DNA of 64,000 bases from the NCBI RefSeq assembly GCF_036324505.1, contig NC_086360.1, positions 18,158,261 to 18,222,260 on the forward strand, in the 5' to 3' direction. The stretch is from Eleginops maclovinus. Lineage: Eukaryota; Chordata; Actinopteri; Perciformes; Eleginopidae. How positions within the stretch are numbered: the stretch's first letter is position 1; the number at the start of each line of letters is the position of its first letter. A program made the translations under genes and the position numbers. Under the pieces are notes generated by a model that saw only the letters and a program-made list of their open reading frames with translations, did not search any database and was not told where the DNA came from. Positions 30,430 through 42,900 of this stretch are shown in pieces.

Positions 30430-33400
30430 TCATCTCTTTCCTGCGTTCTCCTCAGCTGTGGAGGCAGTGGGGCTGTTGAAGTCATGTGCAGAGGTGTCCA
30501 TTTGTCCTTCAGGCTGGACAGGCTGCACCGTCTCTACAAGGCTGCCACTGGGAAGCACCACATACCGGGCGGCCATGTCTTTGGGCTGCAGCTCCCGCTT
30601 GCCCTCCTTACTGTGCCAGATCCCATAGCCGAAATACACAATTAGACCTGGGGAAGGGGACAGCAAGAAACTTAATCACTGATCAGGGCACAATGTATAC
30701 AGGTGATGAGTGAGGAAAGTTATGTCTATTGTGATACACATTTGGTTTGTAAAATGTGTTGGCTTAATGTTTGATTAACTATGGGCAAAATATATACAGC
30801 CCCGGAAAAAATTAAAGAGACGACTTCAGCATTAACAATTTCTCTTGTTATATTTTTATAGGTACGTCTTTGAGTAAAATTTGAATTTGAATTTCTATTG
30901 TATTCTATAAACTACTGGGAATTTTTCTCTGTTTTGGAATTCAACACAAACTGGAATGGCTGCCATACATGTAGAGATAAAGATTTAAGAAAAATTGGGA
31001 GTGCTCTTAATATTTTCATAAAAATGGATGAGGCTGATTGGAATATAATTGTTTTTTGGTCATAAAAAAGTAGAAGAAGTCCCTATGTAAAAAGACTATC
31101 ACAAATGTTAATACAGTTCATCCTAAGGGGGCAATCATCCCAAGATACAAACAAGTATTTTTAGCCCTCAATTCTTTTCACAAGCTTTATGTGTACTATA
31201 GCCAGTACAACCCATCACTTATATCAATTTGTATTTACTCTTGAAATATTGATGGCTTGTTTTTAACCCTACCTAAGCTCTAAGTCAAGTAAAGAAATCC
31301 CACATTCTTTTTTCCTGCAGTGGACTTTCTCAAGGGAAACGCTGTGAGAGAGGGAGCATAGCCTGAGACCCTGTCAAGTGTAATTTTCCATGCGTGTGCA
31401 TCTCGTTAACTCGCTGCGACTTCTGACGATAGTCTTTAAATGGTTAACTGGTCCAGAGAAACCTTAAGCTAATGCAGCTAATCATGTTTCCCCAGTGATC
31501 CCCCCTTACCTACAGGGCATTAACACTGCCTGATTACCTGATGAAATCCTTTCGAGCATTTCTGACCAAAGGTAAAAATATGCTTGTTCAATTTGGTGAT
31601 CTAACACTTTTCTACATTTCACTATGAAGATGTTTTAAGAATAAGTACTCAAAAATACAAACTGAGGTAGATTCATTTCATGTCATGTGTGCACTGTGGA
31701 TGAGTCTATCTTCAAAGGGGTCCTATTATGCTTTTTGGGGTTTTGCCTTTCCTGTATATATTTTTAACTGTAATGAACAGAGGGAGGGAGTTTCTCTCCA
31801 ACACAATGAACAGCTGCATAACAGGGCCCCTTTAAGCAAGCAAAATGCAAGGCAGTGTTTGTTTAAAGCAAGAATTAAATCCATTATGTCAATTTCTCAG
31901 TTCAGAAAAATACATACTTGTTTTGGATGTTTGTGTTTGAGAGACAAAGCAATTGAGGTGATTATGTGTCTCTTCAGCCACTGTTCACTGCCTGATTTCT
32001 GGTGCCTTCTTACCTACAGCGATCCATACAGTGAATCGTATCCAGGTCAGATAGCTGAGCTTCATCATGAGGAACACATTGATGAGGATACTGGCAGCTG
32101 GAGTCAATGGAACCAAAGGTACCTGTTCAACAATAACACATCAATCTGACTCCAATCATTGTTAATGTTGTTTTCATGTCAATTTGCTTTGAATAAAAGT
32201 ATCAATTTAACTAAACAGTTGCGCCAAGTTCAAATATATGTTGTTGCCAGGACAGTGAAATGGGTCACAAGTAGAAAACACAATTTCATCTGAAGACCAA
32301 ACAAAGTGAAAGAAAACACAACTCAATTCAATCACAACTTATTATTGATAAAGCCATTAAGAAGCTCACCTGGAATGTTTTGCTGCTGGTTTGTGGCTCA
32401 TGAAGCCAGATGAGTGTCAGGCTGAGAACATAAGCTAAAATAAAAATCCCCAGCAGCATTGAGAAGCTCCAGATTGGTAGCTGAAGCTGTTTGGTTCCAA
32501 ACTCTAACACGACACAAAGGGAGACTGAGCTCACGATCAGCGTAAGCACGCAAAAGGCCACCACCTCACCCGGCTCACAGTCCCCCAGTAGCTTGCCGAG
32601 GTACGGTTCCCAGTAAGCCTTCAGCTGGCCCACCCCACGCTTCTCACTTGATGCCTGTCTCTCCACAAGCTGGAGTTTGTCAGAGAAAGACTCATACTGC
32701 TTCAGCTCCCCGCTGTCCTCCCTTATGGTCTGAGACTCTGTGGGGGCAGGGGAGGTCTCAGCATTTGGGTTTGGAGATGTGGAAGCGGTTCCTTTGGAGC
32801 TGGTTTTGTCGGGCTGAAATCGCAGTACAATTACACTCGATGCCACAAAGGTGTATGCTAGGAGGGTGCCGATGGACAGGAACTGAACCAAGGCCTCCAG
32901 GTCAAAGATGAGAGCCATTGTGGACATGAGGATCCCGAACACCAGGATAGCATTGACAGGGACTTTGGTGACAGGATTGACCCTTGCAAAGAAGGAGAAG
33001 AACAACCCGTCGTCTGCCATGGCGTACACAATCCGAGGGAGGGAGAAGAGATTACAGAGCAGAACAGTGTTCATGGCTAGAAATAGAAAGAGAAAGTCAA
33101 TATCAGAACTGTAGTCAAAATATAGCACTGTTGAATGAATTACCATTTGTATCAGGTCTTATTGGTGAAGGTAGAAATAGGGACAGTAAACAGCAAAACA
33201 TACAAAAAAATTGTGTTTTATATGGGTTGCATTAGTGATTAAAATATTGTTGTTACAGTCAGACCTTATACCAGACAATGTTTCACGGCGAATTTACTTG
33301 TTTGTGCACAGGCATTTGTTTGAGCGACATTGGAAACAATGGCAAATGGTAAAGAAAATGTTGTTTGTTGTGGGATGAAATGTCAGACTGGGAAATAAGT

Positions 33401-34675
33401 TCAACTAAAGAACAACCAGATACAAGTGAATAAAAAACAAAAAGGAAATCTTGAGAAGCCTTGGGAAGGAAAGTATCCCGGCATGTTGAAGCTTTACTTA
33501 AAGTGACACGGCTAAGCTGCACTACTTTGATTTTGTATACCAGGAATTGTGGCTCAACCTGTAAACTGATAACTGTTAATTACTCAAACTGTGAGTTGAC
33601 TAAGCTAAGGCTTGGTTCCACTTTTAAGAGTAAGAGTTAAGCCCTGTTTTTGTTATTACACCTAGTCTAACAGCAATTTACGTTGACACTCACCGCAGAT
33701 GGAACCTATTGCCACAATAACTCCAGCCCAACTGTAACCCCGGCGGAAGAAGGCATCTGCCAGAGCAGAATTTGGGTCCAGTGAATGCCAGGGTACCATT
33801 AGGGTGAGCACTGTGGAGACCAGGATGTAAGCTGCTGCTGCCAGTCCAAGGGAAATAGCAGTTGCAATGGGAACTGCTTTCTGTGGGTTCTTGGCCTCCT
33901 CACTTGAGGATGCAATTACATCGAAGCCCACAAATGCGTAGAAGCACGTAGCCGAGCCTGCCAGTATTCCAGATAGGCCGAAAGGTGCAAAACCTCCTTC
34001 TTTCGCACTCCAATTGGCTGGTTCAGCCAGCATAAAGCCAAATACCAGGATGAAAATTATGACAGCCATGCTTATAACGGAGAAGATATGGTTTAAGTAA
34101 GAGGACACTTTAACTCCAAAGGAAATGAAGAACGAGGCAACTATAAGAATCCCTGCTGCAAGGAGGTCTGGGTAATGGGCAAGGAAGGGCACATTCCACT
34201 GCATGATGTGTGTCTCTGTGAAGTTCTGGATGGCGTGGTTAAAAATGGAGTCCAGATAGCCACTCCAGGCACGTGCCACAGCAGCGCCACCAATCATGTT
34301 CTCCAAAATCACATTCCAACCAATGAGAAATGCCCAGACCTCTCCCACAGACACATAGGTAAACATGTAGGCAGATCCTACTTTGGGAATGCGTGCTCCA
34401 AACTCTGCGTAGCAAAATGCAGCCAGTAGTGAAGCAAAACCAGCAAAAATGAAGGATATGATGACAGCGGGCCCAACCATGTCTTTAGCCACCGTTCCTG
34501 TCAGGACATAAAGCCCAGAGCCCACCATGCCCCCGACTCCCAACAGAGTCAGGTCCAGGGTGGAGAGGCAGCGTTTCAGCGACGTGGCCATCATGTCATC
34601 ATCCAGTGTCTTGAGTCGGTTCAGTTTCTGACAAAGGCGCACCGCTGGGGTGCAGCCTCTCGGACAAGTTGCCAT
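30430..34675 (-). CDS. slc7a4: Cationic amino acid transporter family member 4
   Basis: Member of the SLC7 CAT subfamily (APC superfamily, multi-helix plasma-membrane protein). Coding exons: 33694-34675, 32370-33076, 32014-32122, 30430-30647, giving 671 residues (human 635). Near-identity to the human protein is clear in the N-terminal half: the helix-1 substrate motif GVGGMVGSG (46-54), YAEFGAR with E91, GWNVILENMIGGAAVARAWSG, and NWSAKEGGFAPFG. The central cytoplasmic loop (about residues 430-500) is diverged and proline/serine/threonine-rich. The C-terminus YFGYGIWHSKE matches. Human SLC7A4 alone has shown no clear amino-acid transport, so the substrate remains open. The leader contains a short ORF and begins at an acceptor near 34757; the first exon is not located. 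Confidence 0.97.
30795..31040. repeat. Probable dispersed repeat in slc7a4 intron 3
   Basis: The segment starting 'cagccccggaaaaaatta' and followed by 'agagacgacttcagcatta' resembles, from memory, the end of an abundant fish repeat ('ggaaaaaattaagagaccac'). Right boundary uncertain. Confidence 0.45.
31714..31833. mobile_element. Short inverted-repeat element, copy B (deletion form)
   Basis: 120 bp bounded by 'aaaggggtcctattatgc' and 'gcataacagggccccttt', near-perfect inverted termini of the same family as copies A and C-F. Most of the interior is missing. It lies in slc7a4 intron 3. Confidence 0.8.
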
Positions 34676-35589
34676 GGCTACAGAGTTAGGGAGGCCAGCT
34701 GGGCAGGATGGTGTTGAAACAGTCAGTCTAGATCTGTGACCTGTCCATCAAGCATACCTGCAATACAAAACACAATATTGTAAACATGTTTGTATATGAA
34801 CAGGAAAAAAAACCTGTTTTTTTGTGTTAACCTACATACAGTACTGTGTATTTTACAAATTTGTGATCACGTTAGGTAACACAGAATGATAATTATTTCA
34901 CTTGTGGTATTTATTGGACATACTGTTTAATTCACAGAGCATGAAGCAATAAACCTGCATTTTAATATGGCAGTTTATTGCTTTGCATGTAGTTGTAAAT
35001 AAGGCATAATCACTTGCAGGACGTGCTGTAAGATAAGGTAGAAGAGACAAATCCTACAACCCACTAAGACTTTTGAATACATAGGCTAGAATATCTGGCT
35101 TTTTACCACACGTTATGATGATCGATCTTAACAACATTTCGGCAGGGAGGCCTGCAGGTGCATGTGTGGCATGGGCCATCACTGAGACCAGCCCACGTCA
35201 TCTGAAAGGCTTGCTGTGCGCCTATGTGTAAAATAAAAGCCTCAAATACTTAAACAACAGAATATTTAGGTAATGCGTTTTTGTTGTTTTACTGCCAACA
35301 GTGTGTTAAGGTTTTGTTTTTATCAGTCAGTCCAAACATTCATCCTCTTGTTCTGGGCGGTGCATCGTGCGATTCCTGTCCTGGATAGGCATATGGCGAC
35401 AACATGACGCCTCCTCTACAATTACGTAACGCTTTATTCCCCACTAGAAATAAATCCCCCCGCCATAAATCAACAAGAATCGTTAACACTGTCAAGTATA
35501 TATTCATGACCACATTCGGTACGGTGGAGTGAATAGCGGACGAATAGAATAGGCGTCGTTTTAAGGCAAAATTAATAATTTAAAACAAA
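34676..35589. promoter_or_regulatory. slc7a4 leader and divergent intergenic region
   Basis: On the minus strand the slc7a4 leader runs up to an acceptor near 34757, so an upstream non-coding exon should exist but is not identified. The rest is AT-rich with no coding frame. A candidate gene starts rightward at 35590. At 35422-35429 stands TTACGTAA, the palindromic D-box bound by PAR-bZIP, NFIL3 and C/EBP factors. Confidence 0.45.
35422..35429. promoter_or_regulatory. Candidate D-box (TTACGTAA)
   Basis: A perfect palindromic D-box 161 bp before the start codon of the candidate gene at 35590 and upstream of the slc7a4 leader. An 8-bp word is expected about once in a window of this size by chance. 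Confidence 0.3.
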
Positions 35590-36614
35590 ATGGAAACGGA
35601 CGCTAAAGAGGATCGGTGGACTTCCTCTCTCCTGGATGCAATGGATATGGGACATCGCACTCTTAATTCACGCATGAGCAGGTGTAATTGTTTAAATTAT
35701 CATATTTACAAGAAAAAAAACCCCTCATTAATAACATAGGAAATGTAATCGTTGCTTTACCGTTCTAATTCAGGATCTGTCATCTGTGCTGCAGGTCCGG
35801 AGCTGTGAGAAGTTGCCGGGGTGCATCGCCTGGTGATGGAGCAGAAGGTGCGACGAGGAATAAACCCAACATGCACCGCCTGGGCTGCTTCTTAAAGGCA
35901 CAGTCACCTTTATGCTCACAGGGCTTCCCCACTGTGCCCCACCCATGTAACAGCAACATGGAGGGACATCCTGATGTTCCCGGACAGCCGATACACGTGA
36001 ACGTGTTTATCAAATGCAGTCATTATGTAAGAGTCAAGCCGCAAAGGTAAACACTTTTAACTGTATTTACCTACTTTAAGTGACCAATGTATCAGAAGCA
36101 GGTGATTTTTCCAAGTAGATTTTCATGTACAAGTAACTCGCATTAGTGTATTAGTCATCAACATAATAAGAGAAACTAATAATAATTTAAATCTTGGAGC
36201 CCTACAAAAAAAGACACATTAGCATAGAATAGAAACATATTTTAACAAAAAAAGGAGCCTGTATATCGGATCATAAGTATCTTCAATTTGGTAGGTAGAA
36301 TAAAGAAAAAATAGATATGAGGATTTAAATTGAGTCCTGCTGTTGGACCTGGTGAGGGGCTTATAGCAGCAAGCTGGGCCTCCTTTGGTCCACATATGAT
36401 GTTAAGATGGATATAATGAAGAAAATGATAGTCCAGGTGGGATGAAATCATCACATATGATTGAATCTACAGTATCTCAGTTGGAGAGACCGGGTCTTTT
36501 TTTTTGTCCGTTGTTTTGTCTGTTTCTCCCTAGGTGAACATGTTTATATTGGCTATACATGAATTAGACAAATTACTGAGAGAGATTGACAAAAACAGAC
36601 CTCGACCCTGTTGA
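35590..36614 (+). CDS. Hypothetical small three-exon gene, unrecognised
   Basis: Not recognised. Exon 1 (35590-35681) opens with ATG in a good context (aaaATGg) and ends AG|gtgtaa. Exon 2 (35795-36026) follows a 'gtgctgcag' acceptor and ends TAT|gtaaga. Exon 3 (36534-36614) follows a strong pyrimidine tract ending in 'ctcccta' plus g and stops with TGA. The phases agree (2 then 0) and the sum is 135 codons, so 134 residues. The product has an acidic start (METDAKEDRW), a cysteine/proline-rich middle, and an amphipathic C-terminal helix (VNMFILAIHELDKLLREIDK). No signal peptide or clear membrane segment is seen. Three AATAAA words follow at 36900-36916. An alternative acceptor at 35774 adds 21 bp in frame; an alternative donor at 36046 would give a premature stop. 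I chose among splice sites, so chance assembly is possible; it may be a lncRNA. Confidence 0.35.
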
Positions 36615-37443
36615 AACGTTTACAGAAGACAAAGACAATTTGAGTGACTTTTAAAACATTTGTTTTATGAAAAAATATTTATGTAATGACAAATGAACAA
36701 ATACATATGTCTACTGATACCATCCATACTGGTGTTGTTCATATCCATATCGTTTATTAATTTGTTCATTGTTGAAAACATTAGGCCACACTGACCTTAA
36801 AAAAAGTAACACTAAAAAAATATATTATGTCAAATAAGGTAGCAAAATTTGCAAAAATATCAGAAACAAAATGAAGGAACTGTATTTCAATACTGTTAAA
36901 ATAAATAAAGAATAAAGTGTTCAAAACACTGACACTTGTAACAAAGGCATCAGCTGGCCCTTATGGAGTGTCTCACTTTTTAAAGGCAACATCAATAATC
37001 CCTGGTGCCGCCATAATTGTGTCCTTAAATTACACCTTGACGCTCAACTATATCATTTCTGGCAGTCTGATTCATCAACATTGGACTTGAATACGTATAT
37101 ACTATGTCTGTAAAGGAATTCCAACACATTAACTTTCTAATTTCACAATGTGCGACAGGGCAGAAAAGTGCTTAACAATTTCATGTTTTTCCATCACCTA
37201 CTATGGCTCTCTTCCAGGTCTGCAATCATCTCACCATCAGAACCAGTTGTGTCCTACTGGTACTGATGGTGAATATTACCCTTACATCAACAAGTGATAA
37301 ACATGTTGTTAAAGAGCACAATGCAATTCGTTGACCAATGTCAAATCTCACAATTACTGGACTGTGAGCATATGCGGTCAGAGGCCATTGCATCATTTTT
37401 CAGCCACCTCTTTTGGCGAAATTAGGCCTCTTTTTCAAGGGAT
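36615..37443. other. Convergent intergenic region before dgcr6
   Basis: AT-rich sequence between the candidate gene (rightward) and dgcr6 (leftward). It should hold both 3' ends: AATAAA on the plus strand at 36900, 36904 and 36911, and TTTATT (minus-strand AATAAA) at 36753. The two 3' UTRs would overlap if both signals are used. No coding frame is seen. Confidence 0.5.
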
Positions 37444-39118
37444 TCAATATTGTGACTCCTTTTGTTGAAGCTTAAGGATCAATTCAAGTAGGTTCATCTG
37501 CATTGTCAGCTCCTGCAATAACAACACATAATAGATGAAGAACAGTAAGTTAGGACATATATCACCATCTGCTGGACATTTGTCTGCATCACAAAGAGCA
37601 AGTTTTCAATGCTAAACTACCATAGTATGCTATGCTTTCTGCATTGAGTAGACATTACCTGAGGATTGGTGGTGATAAAAAATCCAGGGACTCCCGCCTT
37701 CTCCAAGGTGTTCTGCTGGTCTATCACTTTCTGATCCATTTCTGCTACAATCTTTTTATCCATAATTCGTTGTTCCTCTCGCACTCGAATTTCCAGAGCC
37801 TGATAGCAAAACACAAAACTATTAGTAAAATAATCATAACATAGCACATATCACAGTTCTTTCAGTACTCAGAGGATTGTAATGCCTTACCTCCAGCTCT
37901 GCTTGTTGGTTAGATTTAAGAAGCGTGAGGTTGTGCGACTTGCAAGTCTGCAAAGCATCCTTGTGTTTTCGCAGAAGGTCTTGTTTGAGTGCTACACACA
38001 AAAAAAGAAAAACCCATCAAGCATCAAACTAACATTTACTTTTAAATTAATACACCTAGGACAAGTTCCTTGAAGCATGATTTTACTCTACATAATTCTT
38101 GATTTGAGGTAGCACAATTTGAAATACATCTCTTGATTTTCCTTCAATTCCAAGCTGGTTTAATATAAAAAATAATTTATATCTGTCAAACAACAAAACT
38201 TTAGCAACACATGCAAAAGGACCATAAAAGGCACAAACTCAAACAAAGACCAGTCGTTAAAAAGAACAATCGAGCTTGTCTTTGTCTAAATGAATTGAAT
38301 AACTGCAGAACTCATCATCTTTATGCAATTAAAGATTGTTTTAAGAGATATAAGCAAGATTTAATTTTCAAAACTGGCTTATTTAAAAGTGTTTGGCTCA
38401 ACCTCACCAATCATGCACCAACATTACTCAGCCAATCATGACTATAACCCTTGAGTAATTTCGCCTTTATTTAAAAAATAAGAGCACATTTCTACCCATA
38501 ATAACTTCATCAAGGATTTACAAATCAATGCTCAAACTGCTTTGAATGAATCAAATAGACTAGATGAACAAAAAAAAAAAACCACCATTATTTTGGGCCC
38601 TCAATTATGTTTGTTAGCCTGAATATCAAGCTCCATTTGGAGATCAGATTTTTAATGTTATTATTATCCAGGGTACAGGTATGAACTTTTCTTGTTGGAG
38701 CAGGACTGATTGGTCACAGCATGTTTTCTTAGAGAGAAAGGTAGAGAGGGGAGCACTCACCTTGGAGTTCACTGTGCAGCTTTTGCCTCTGGTTGTACAG
38801 ATTTTTCTCTGTAAGGTGCTGAATATCCAGCAGCCCCTGAACAATCTCATAGACAGTCCCATCGATGAGAGCCAGAGCCAAGTCACCCAGCGTGTTGTAG
38901 GACAGCCGCTGCTGGAAGGAGCTAACCAAAGAGAAAAACAATACAACCATCAATATCTGGTGTTAAAGTGACATCTGAGTTGTGTGAAGGAAATCTCCCT
39001 TGATGTTAAGTTACCTTGGTAAATCTTTGACTAAGGTTTGCAGTTCAGATAAGAGGTAGTAATGTCTTTCTTGGTGCTTTGCAGGATCGCCGTCAGTGAC
39101 ACCGGGATAAACATCCAT
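37444..39118 (-). CDS. dgcr6: DiGeorge critical region 6 protein
   Basis: Coding exons: 39015-39118, 38761-38921, 37891-37991, 37659-37799, 37444-37512, giving 191 residues (human 220). Strong matches to the human protein are the blocks [61 protein letters not shown] and STLEKAG-type sequence near [21 protein letters not shown]. It is a mostly helical, coiled-coil-like protein related to Drosophila gonadal; its molecular function is poorly defined. The human C-terminal extension after the LLELI..LQQ block is absent here, which accounts for most of the length difference. The start ATG lies seven bases into an exon preceded by a good acceptor, so a 5' non-coding exon exists upstream. Confidence 0.95.
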
Positions 39119-39982
39119 CTCCTTAACTGCAATGATGAACAATACAAACTCATTTAGCTCAGATGCAAAAGCCAGCTGAATGTACCCTATCAGTTTGGCT
39201 AATTTAACTATTTTAACTAAGAAACCAGTATGTAAGTTGTCTTTTGAAGACTAACTATCAGATTATGTTCGTACGTTTACAAAACCCGGTTAAAGTTAGT
39301 TAAAAAAATAGGAAAAGTTCGTGTTTTGTATTAGCCATCGATGTAGCTTCCATTCACATTTAGAACAGGACCCCAATAGCTCTCTGTCAAGATGCCTGTC
39401 TGTAAAGATGCGTGCAGTAGCTTGATGTGTCCACCAGGTGGGGCATTGTATCACAGAAGGGACGCTCGTGAGGACCGTCACCTACAAGGTAAGACCAGAC
39501 ATTTACGGTTATTATAAATTAGCAAGACAGCGTATCTTCAAATGCAATGACCTCAATTAAAATAAGATTGTGAACGATGTGAGGTATGAAAACATGATTT
39601 ATTGTCCTGCAGTTTATACGATCATGTTTATTTCAGAATGGACATTTCTGACGATTCAACCATGTGGCTGGTTTGAAAGGCAAACAGCCAGAAAACCGTC
39701 CAGCTGCACACACTGTGACTACTGTGCTCAACCAGAGACTGTAAGGTGTTCAATCACAGACTGTAAAGTGTTTAACGACAGACTATCCAACCTGCTCTGC
39801 TCACTGACTGACTGGCTGCTGCATGCGCGCCTGGGTTGCGCGCTACTGGTGGGCTGTGCGCCGTCACGCGCCAAAGGTGCCATGAAATGAAGAAAACTCA
39901 CTTGCAGAGGTGAAGAGCAGTATTTATAAGAGCGCGTATGGGAACATAGGGAAAATTGGACTATTAGACCACTCGACTGAAA
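39119..39982. promoter_or_regulatory. dgcr6/rasal1 divergent promoter region
   Basis: dgcr6 runs left and rasal1 right from this 864-bp gap. It must hold the dgcr6 untranslated first exon and the rasal1 promoter. A CpG-containing stretch with 'gcatgcgcgcctgggttgcgcgc' words lies at about 39820-39870, just before the rasal1 TATA-like element. The frame at 39570-39890 has no recognisable content. Confidence 0.55.
39921..39930 (+). promoter_or_regulatory. TATA-like box of rasal1
   Basis: TATTTATAAG followed by a GC-rich stretch, 53-62 bp before the rasal1 start codon. If used, the 5' leader would be only about 25-30 nt long. Confidence 0.45.
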
Positions 39983-42900
39983 ATGGCCAGAAACACATCT
40001 CTCTATTTTAGAATTGTCGAGGGCAGGAACCTCCCGGCCAAAGACGTGTAAGTAATCTCTGAATGGCATGTGCTTCTGTGGTCAAGTCTTATCTCTCGCA
40101 ATATACAGCCTCAACATTGTCTAACAGCAATTTATCATTTTAATAAGACAAGAAAAAAGTTCATCCTAGATCTAAAATGACAGTTTGTGTTTTATGTCAA
40201 CTGTAAATTACACAAATTGAAGGAATAAGAGGTGAAATCGTGTCTGTTTACTAGTATTGTGAACACAACGTCAAATGAAATTAGGCAAATTATCTCATGC
40301 TGTCATATCTTTTTCTTGTCATTTTAAGCTCCGGAACCAGTGATCCATATTGCATTGTTAAAGTTGACAATGAAGTTGTGGCCAGGTGAGTTCTCTCTGA
40401 TTATAACTGAAGGTGTGCATGAGAAATATACATTGATACAGAGCTACAGCTGAAGGAAATATATAGCCTACAGTCTATGTGTCCATATTTGAATATCTGT
40501 CATCACAGTTGGGATATGTACAGTTGTTAATTTGTTGCTGGTCTCCTGCTACTCTGCGTATGTAAACACGGGTATGATCAGGGTGGTGGTGCCCACAGCG
40601 TGGCTCCTCCACCACAGAGAACCTGATACTGGTGTGGCCTTTAAAACAACAGCAGGTAACCATGGAGAGCCTGCATCAATTATTGCAGGTAGCTCCTGTA
40701 AGCAAGGAGAATGCTGGGAGCTGGTTCAGAGGGGATCCTCAGTGTGAGCACAAAAATACAGATGATTCAATCAATCCGAAGTAGAGAAAAAATAACATTA
40801 TTGCCAGTTTTATAGTACAGTAGAATATTGAGTAGAAGTGGTGTTATTTCGCAGTTGTTGTTTTTTAAATGTGCTGTGTGCAAGAACATGGGGTGAATTC
40901 AGTGGCTATTGTTCCATCTGGTATGTTAGGGCAAACAGCACAATGATTCACTGAAGATACTCACACTAATTATCTGGTACTTGTGGTGTTACTGGCCAAC
41001 TGACTCCTCGAGTGTGATGTTCATGGATGGTGTAGCTGGTACATGGGAAATGTTTGGGTACACTACACGCTAAGAGAGAAAAAGGTTTATTATAAGGAAA
41101 CTGTTCTTAGGGGTATTTGAAATCTTTTGAAACTATTAACAATAAGATATATGAATGGTTTAATACTAAAGCGTTACTTTTTTGATACCTTTCTTGATTA
41201 AAATGAAACGTGCTTTTTTAATTGAAACAAATAAATACAATCATAATCTTAATGGGTAACTATTGATGAAATCATTTATATATCCGACCTGGCATTCAGT
41301 GCAAACCTTCAGTAATTTACTTTTTTTAATACTTTTTTAATACAGAGCCCTGCTTATCCTCATAGAAGAATCCTTTTGGGCTTTAAGAGCCCTTATACAA
41401 AAAACATAAAGAGATACACAGAAGGCTTACTCAATCCTACCTGGAGCCTATCATGGTTTTTTAAGCAAAAATATTGAGCTTGATGCAGGGAATCCTAACA
41501 TTTTTACCATAAAATCCCTAAAAGACATACGATGCCTGTTAGCACAGAGCATGTATCACTAAATTGTGAGCAGATCCTCCCAACCTTCTTTTTTATTTGA
41601 ATAATTTTAAGTGCTTAAACAACTAAAACTACAGAGTATATCGTTAAAATGTAAAAATAAATTTTGAGAGATCCATAAAAGGCAGACCCATGTTATTTCT
41701 TCTTGCTGCAGTTTTATCATCTTCTAATCCCACTATTTTCTTTCACATATTTCTTAAAAAGCACAACTGTTTTTTCTTAGGTTACCTTTAGTGGGTAAAT
41801 TGGGGCTTATGATGCTGCCACGATTTCTTTCTCCTGTATTTACTGGTTTCTATTATTACATACATTCATGTGATATTTTCTGCCTTTGGGTTTGGCTAAC
41901 AAGCATGTGAAACCTCTCTTTCAGGACCGCCACAGTGTGGAAGAACCTCAGTCCTTTCTGGGGGGAAGAGTACACACTGCACCTCCCAATGGGCTTCCAC
42001 TCGCTCTCCTTTCATGTCATGGACGAGGACACGATTGGGTAACACTGCCATCCAAAGCTTTATCAAAATGATTCCCATAGTTAACCGTTACTCTTCAGTT
42101 TGTGAGTAGATTTATGATCCTCCAAGCCATGTCTGTTTGCTTAACTTGGCATGAATGAGCCAGCATTAACCTCATGTACAGTTTAATGTTTTGGGAAAAA
42201 AAACTCCTAAGCTTTGCATAAACAAATATCATCAGGCAGATGGATATCCAGATTGAGTGATTAAAGGTTGTTTTTTCTCTCTTCTCCCCTTATGACTGCC
42301 AGTACTCTACAATCTGTCCTCAAATTCACCTCATTTAACTCTCTAACAACTTGATAGTATTTCCAATATCTTCTATCTGAAAATCTCTTCTTTTCCCTGC
42401 AGCCATGATGATGTTATTGGAAAAATAACGCTGAGCAAAGAGGCCATTGGATCTCAACCTAAAGGTATGACTTAACAGATCTGTATTAGGACGGGTGCAT
42501 GACCCAAGCTTGTAGGTTAAACACACATGGCTTCACATGACCTGATCAAAGGTCAGAGTGATTGAGGAGACATTTTAAGATGAAGTCTCTGGGAATTGGT
42601 TTCTCAGTGCTTTCTCACACATTTCATTTGATTTGCTTACATTTATTTGAGAGTCGGGTTGTGTAAACTCGCAGGCATTAAAATCAGCATTCAAATTGAT
42701 GCATAAAATATTATAACGGCTCTCCAGGTGCTTGTTTACATAAAGTCCGGCAAAAGCCTGCAGTGCTGTGAAATGAGGAGAACAATCAAAGCATTTCAAA
42801 TAACTTCAAACACTTTAATGTGCCCTCTCACAGAGGCTCTTGCATTCAAGGGATTAGTCACAGTGTTTACCTCAGCATGAACCTTAGCACTTTCTTAAAG

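Noticed and set aside
32328..33146. Start of slc7a4 at the MVIHS frame
   Set aside because: This is intron read-through. The exon begins at 33076 and joins in phase to the larger first coding exon.
35780..36013. Minus-strand frame opposite the candidate gene
   Set aside because: It has no splice sites in phase and is the shadow of the plus-strand exon 2; still, it cannot be fully excluded without transcripts.
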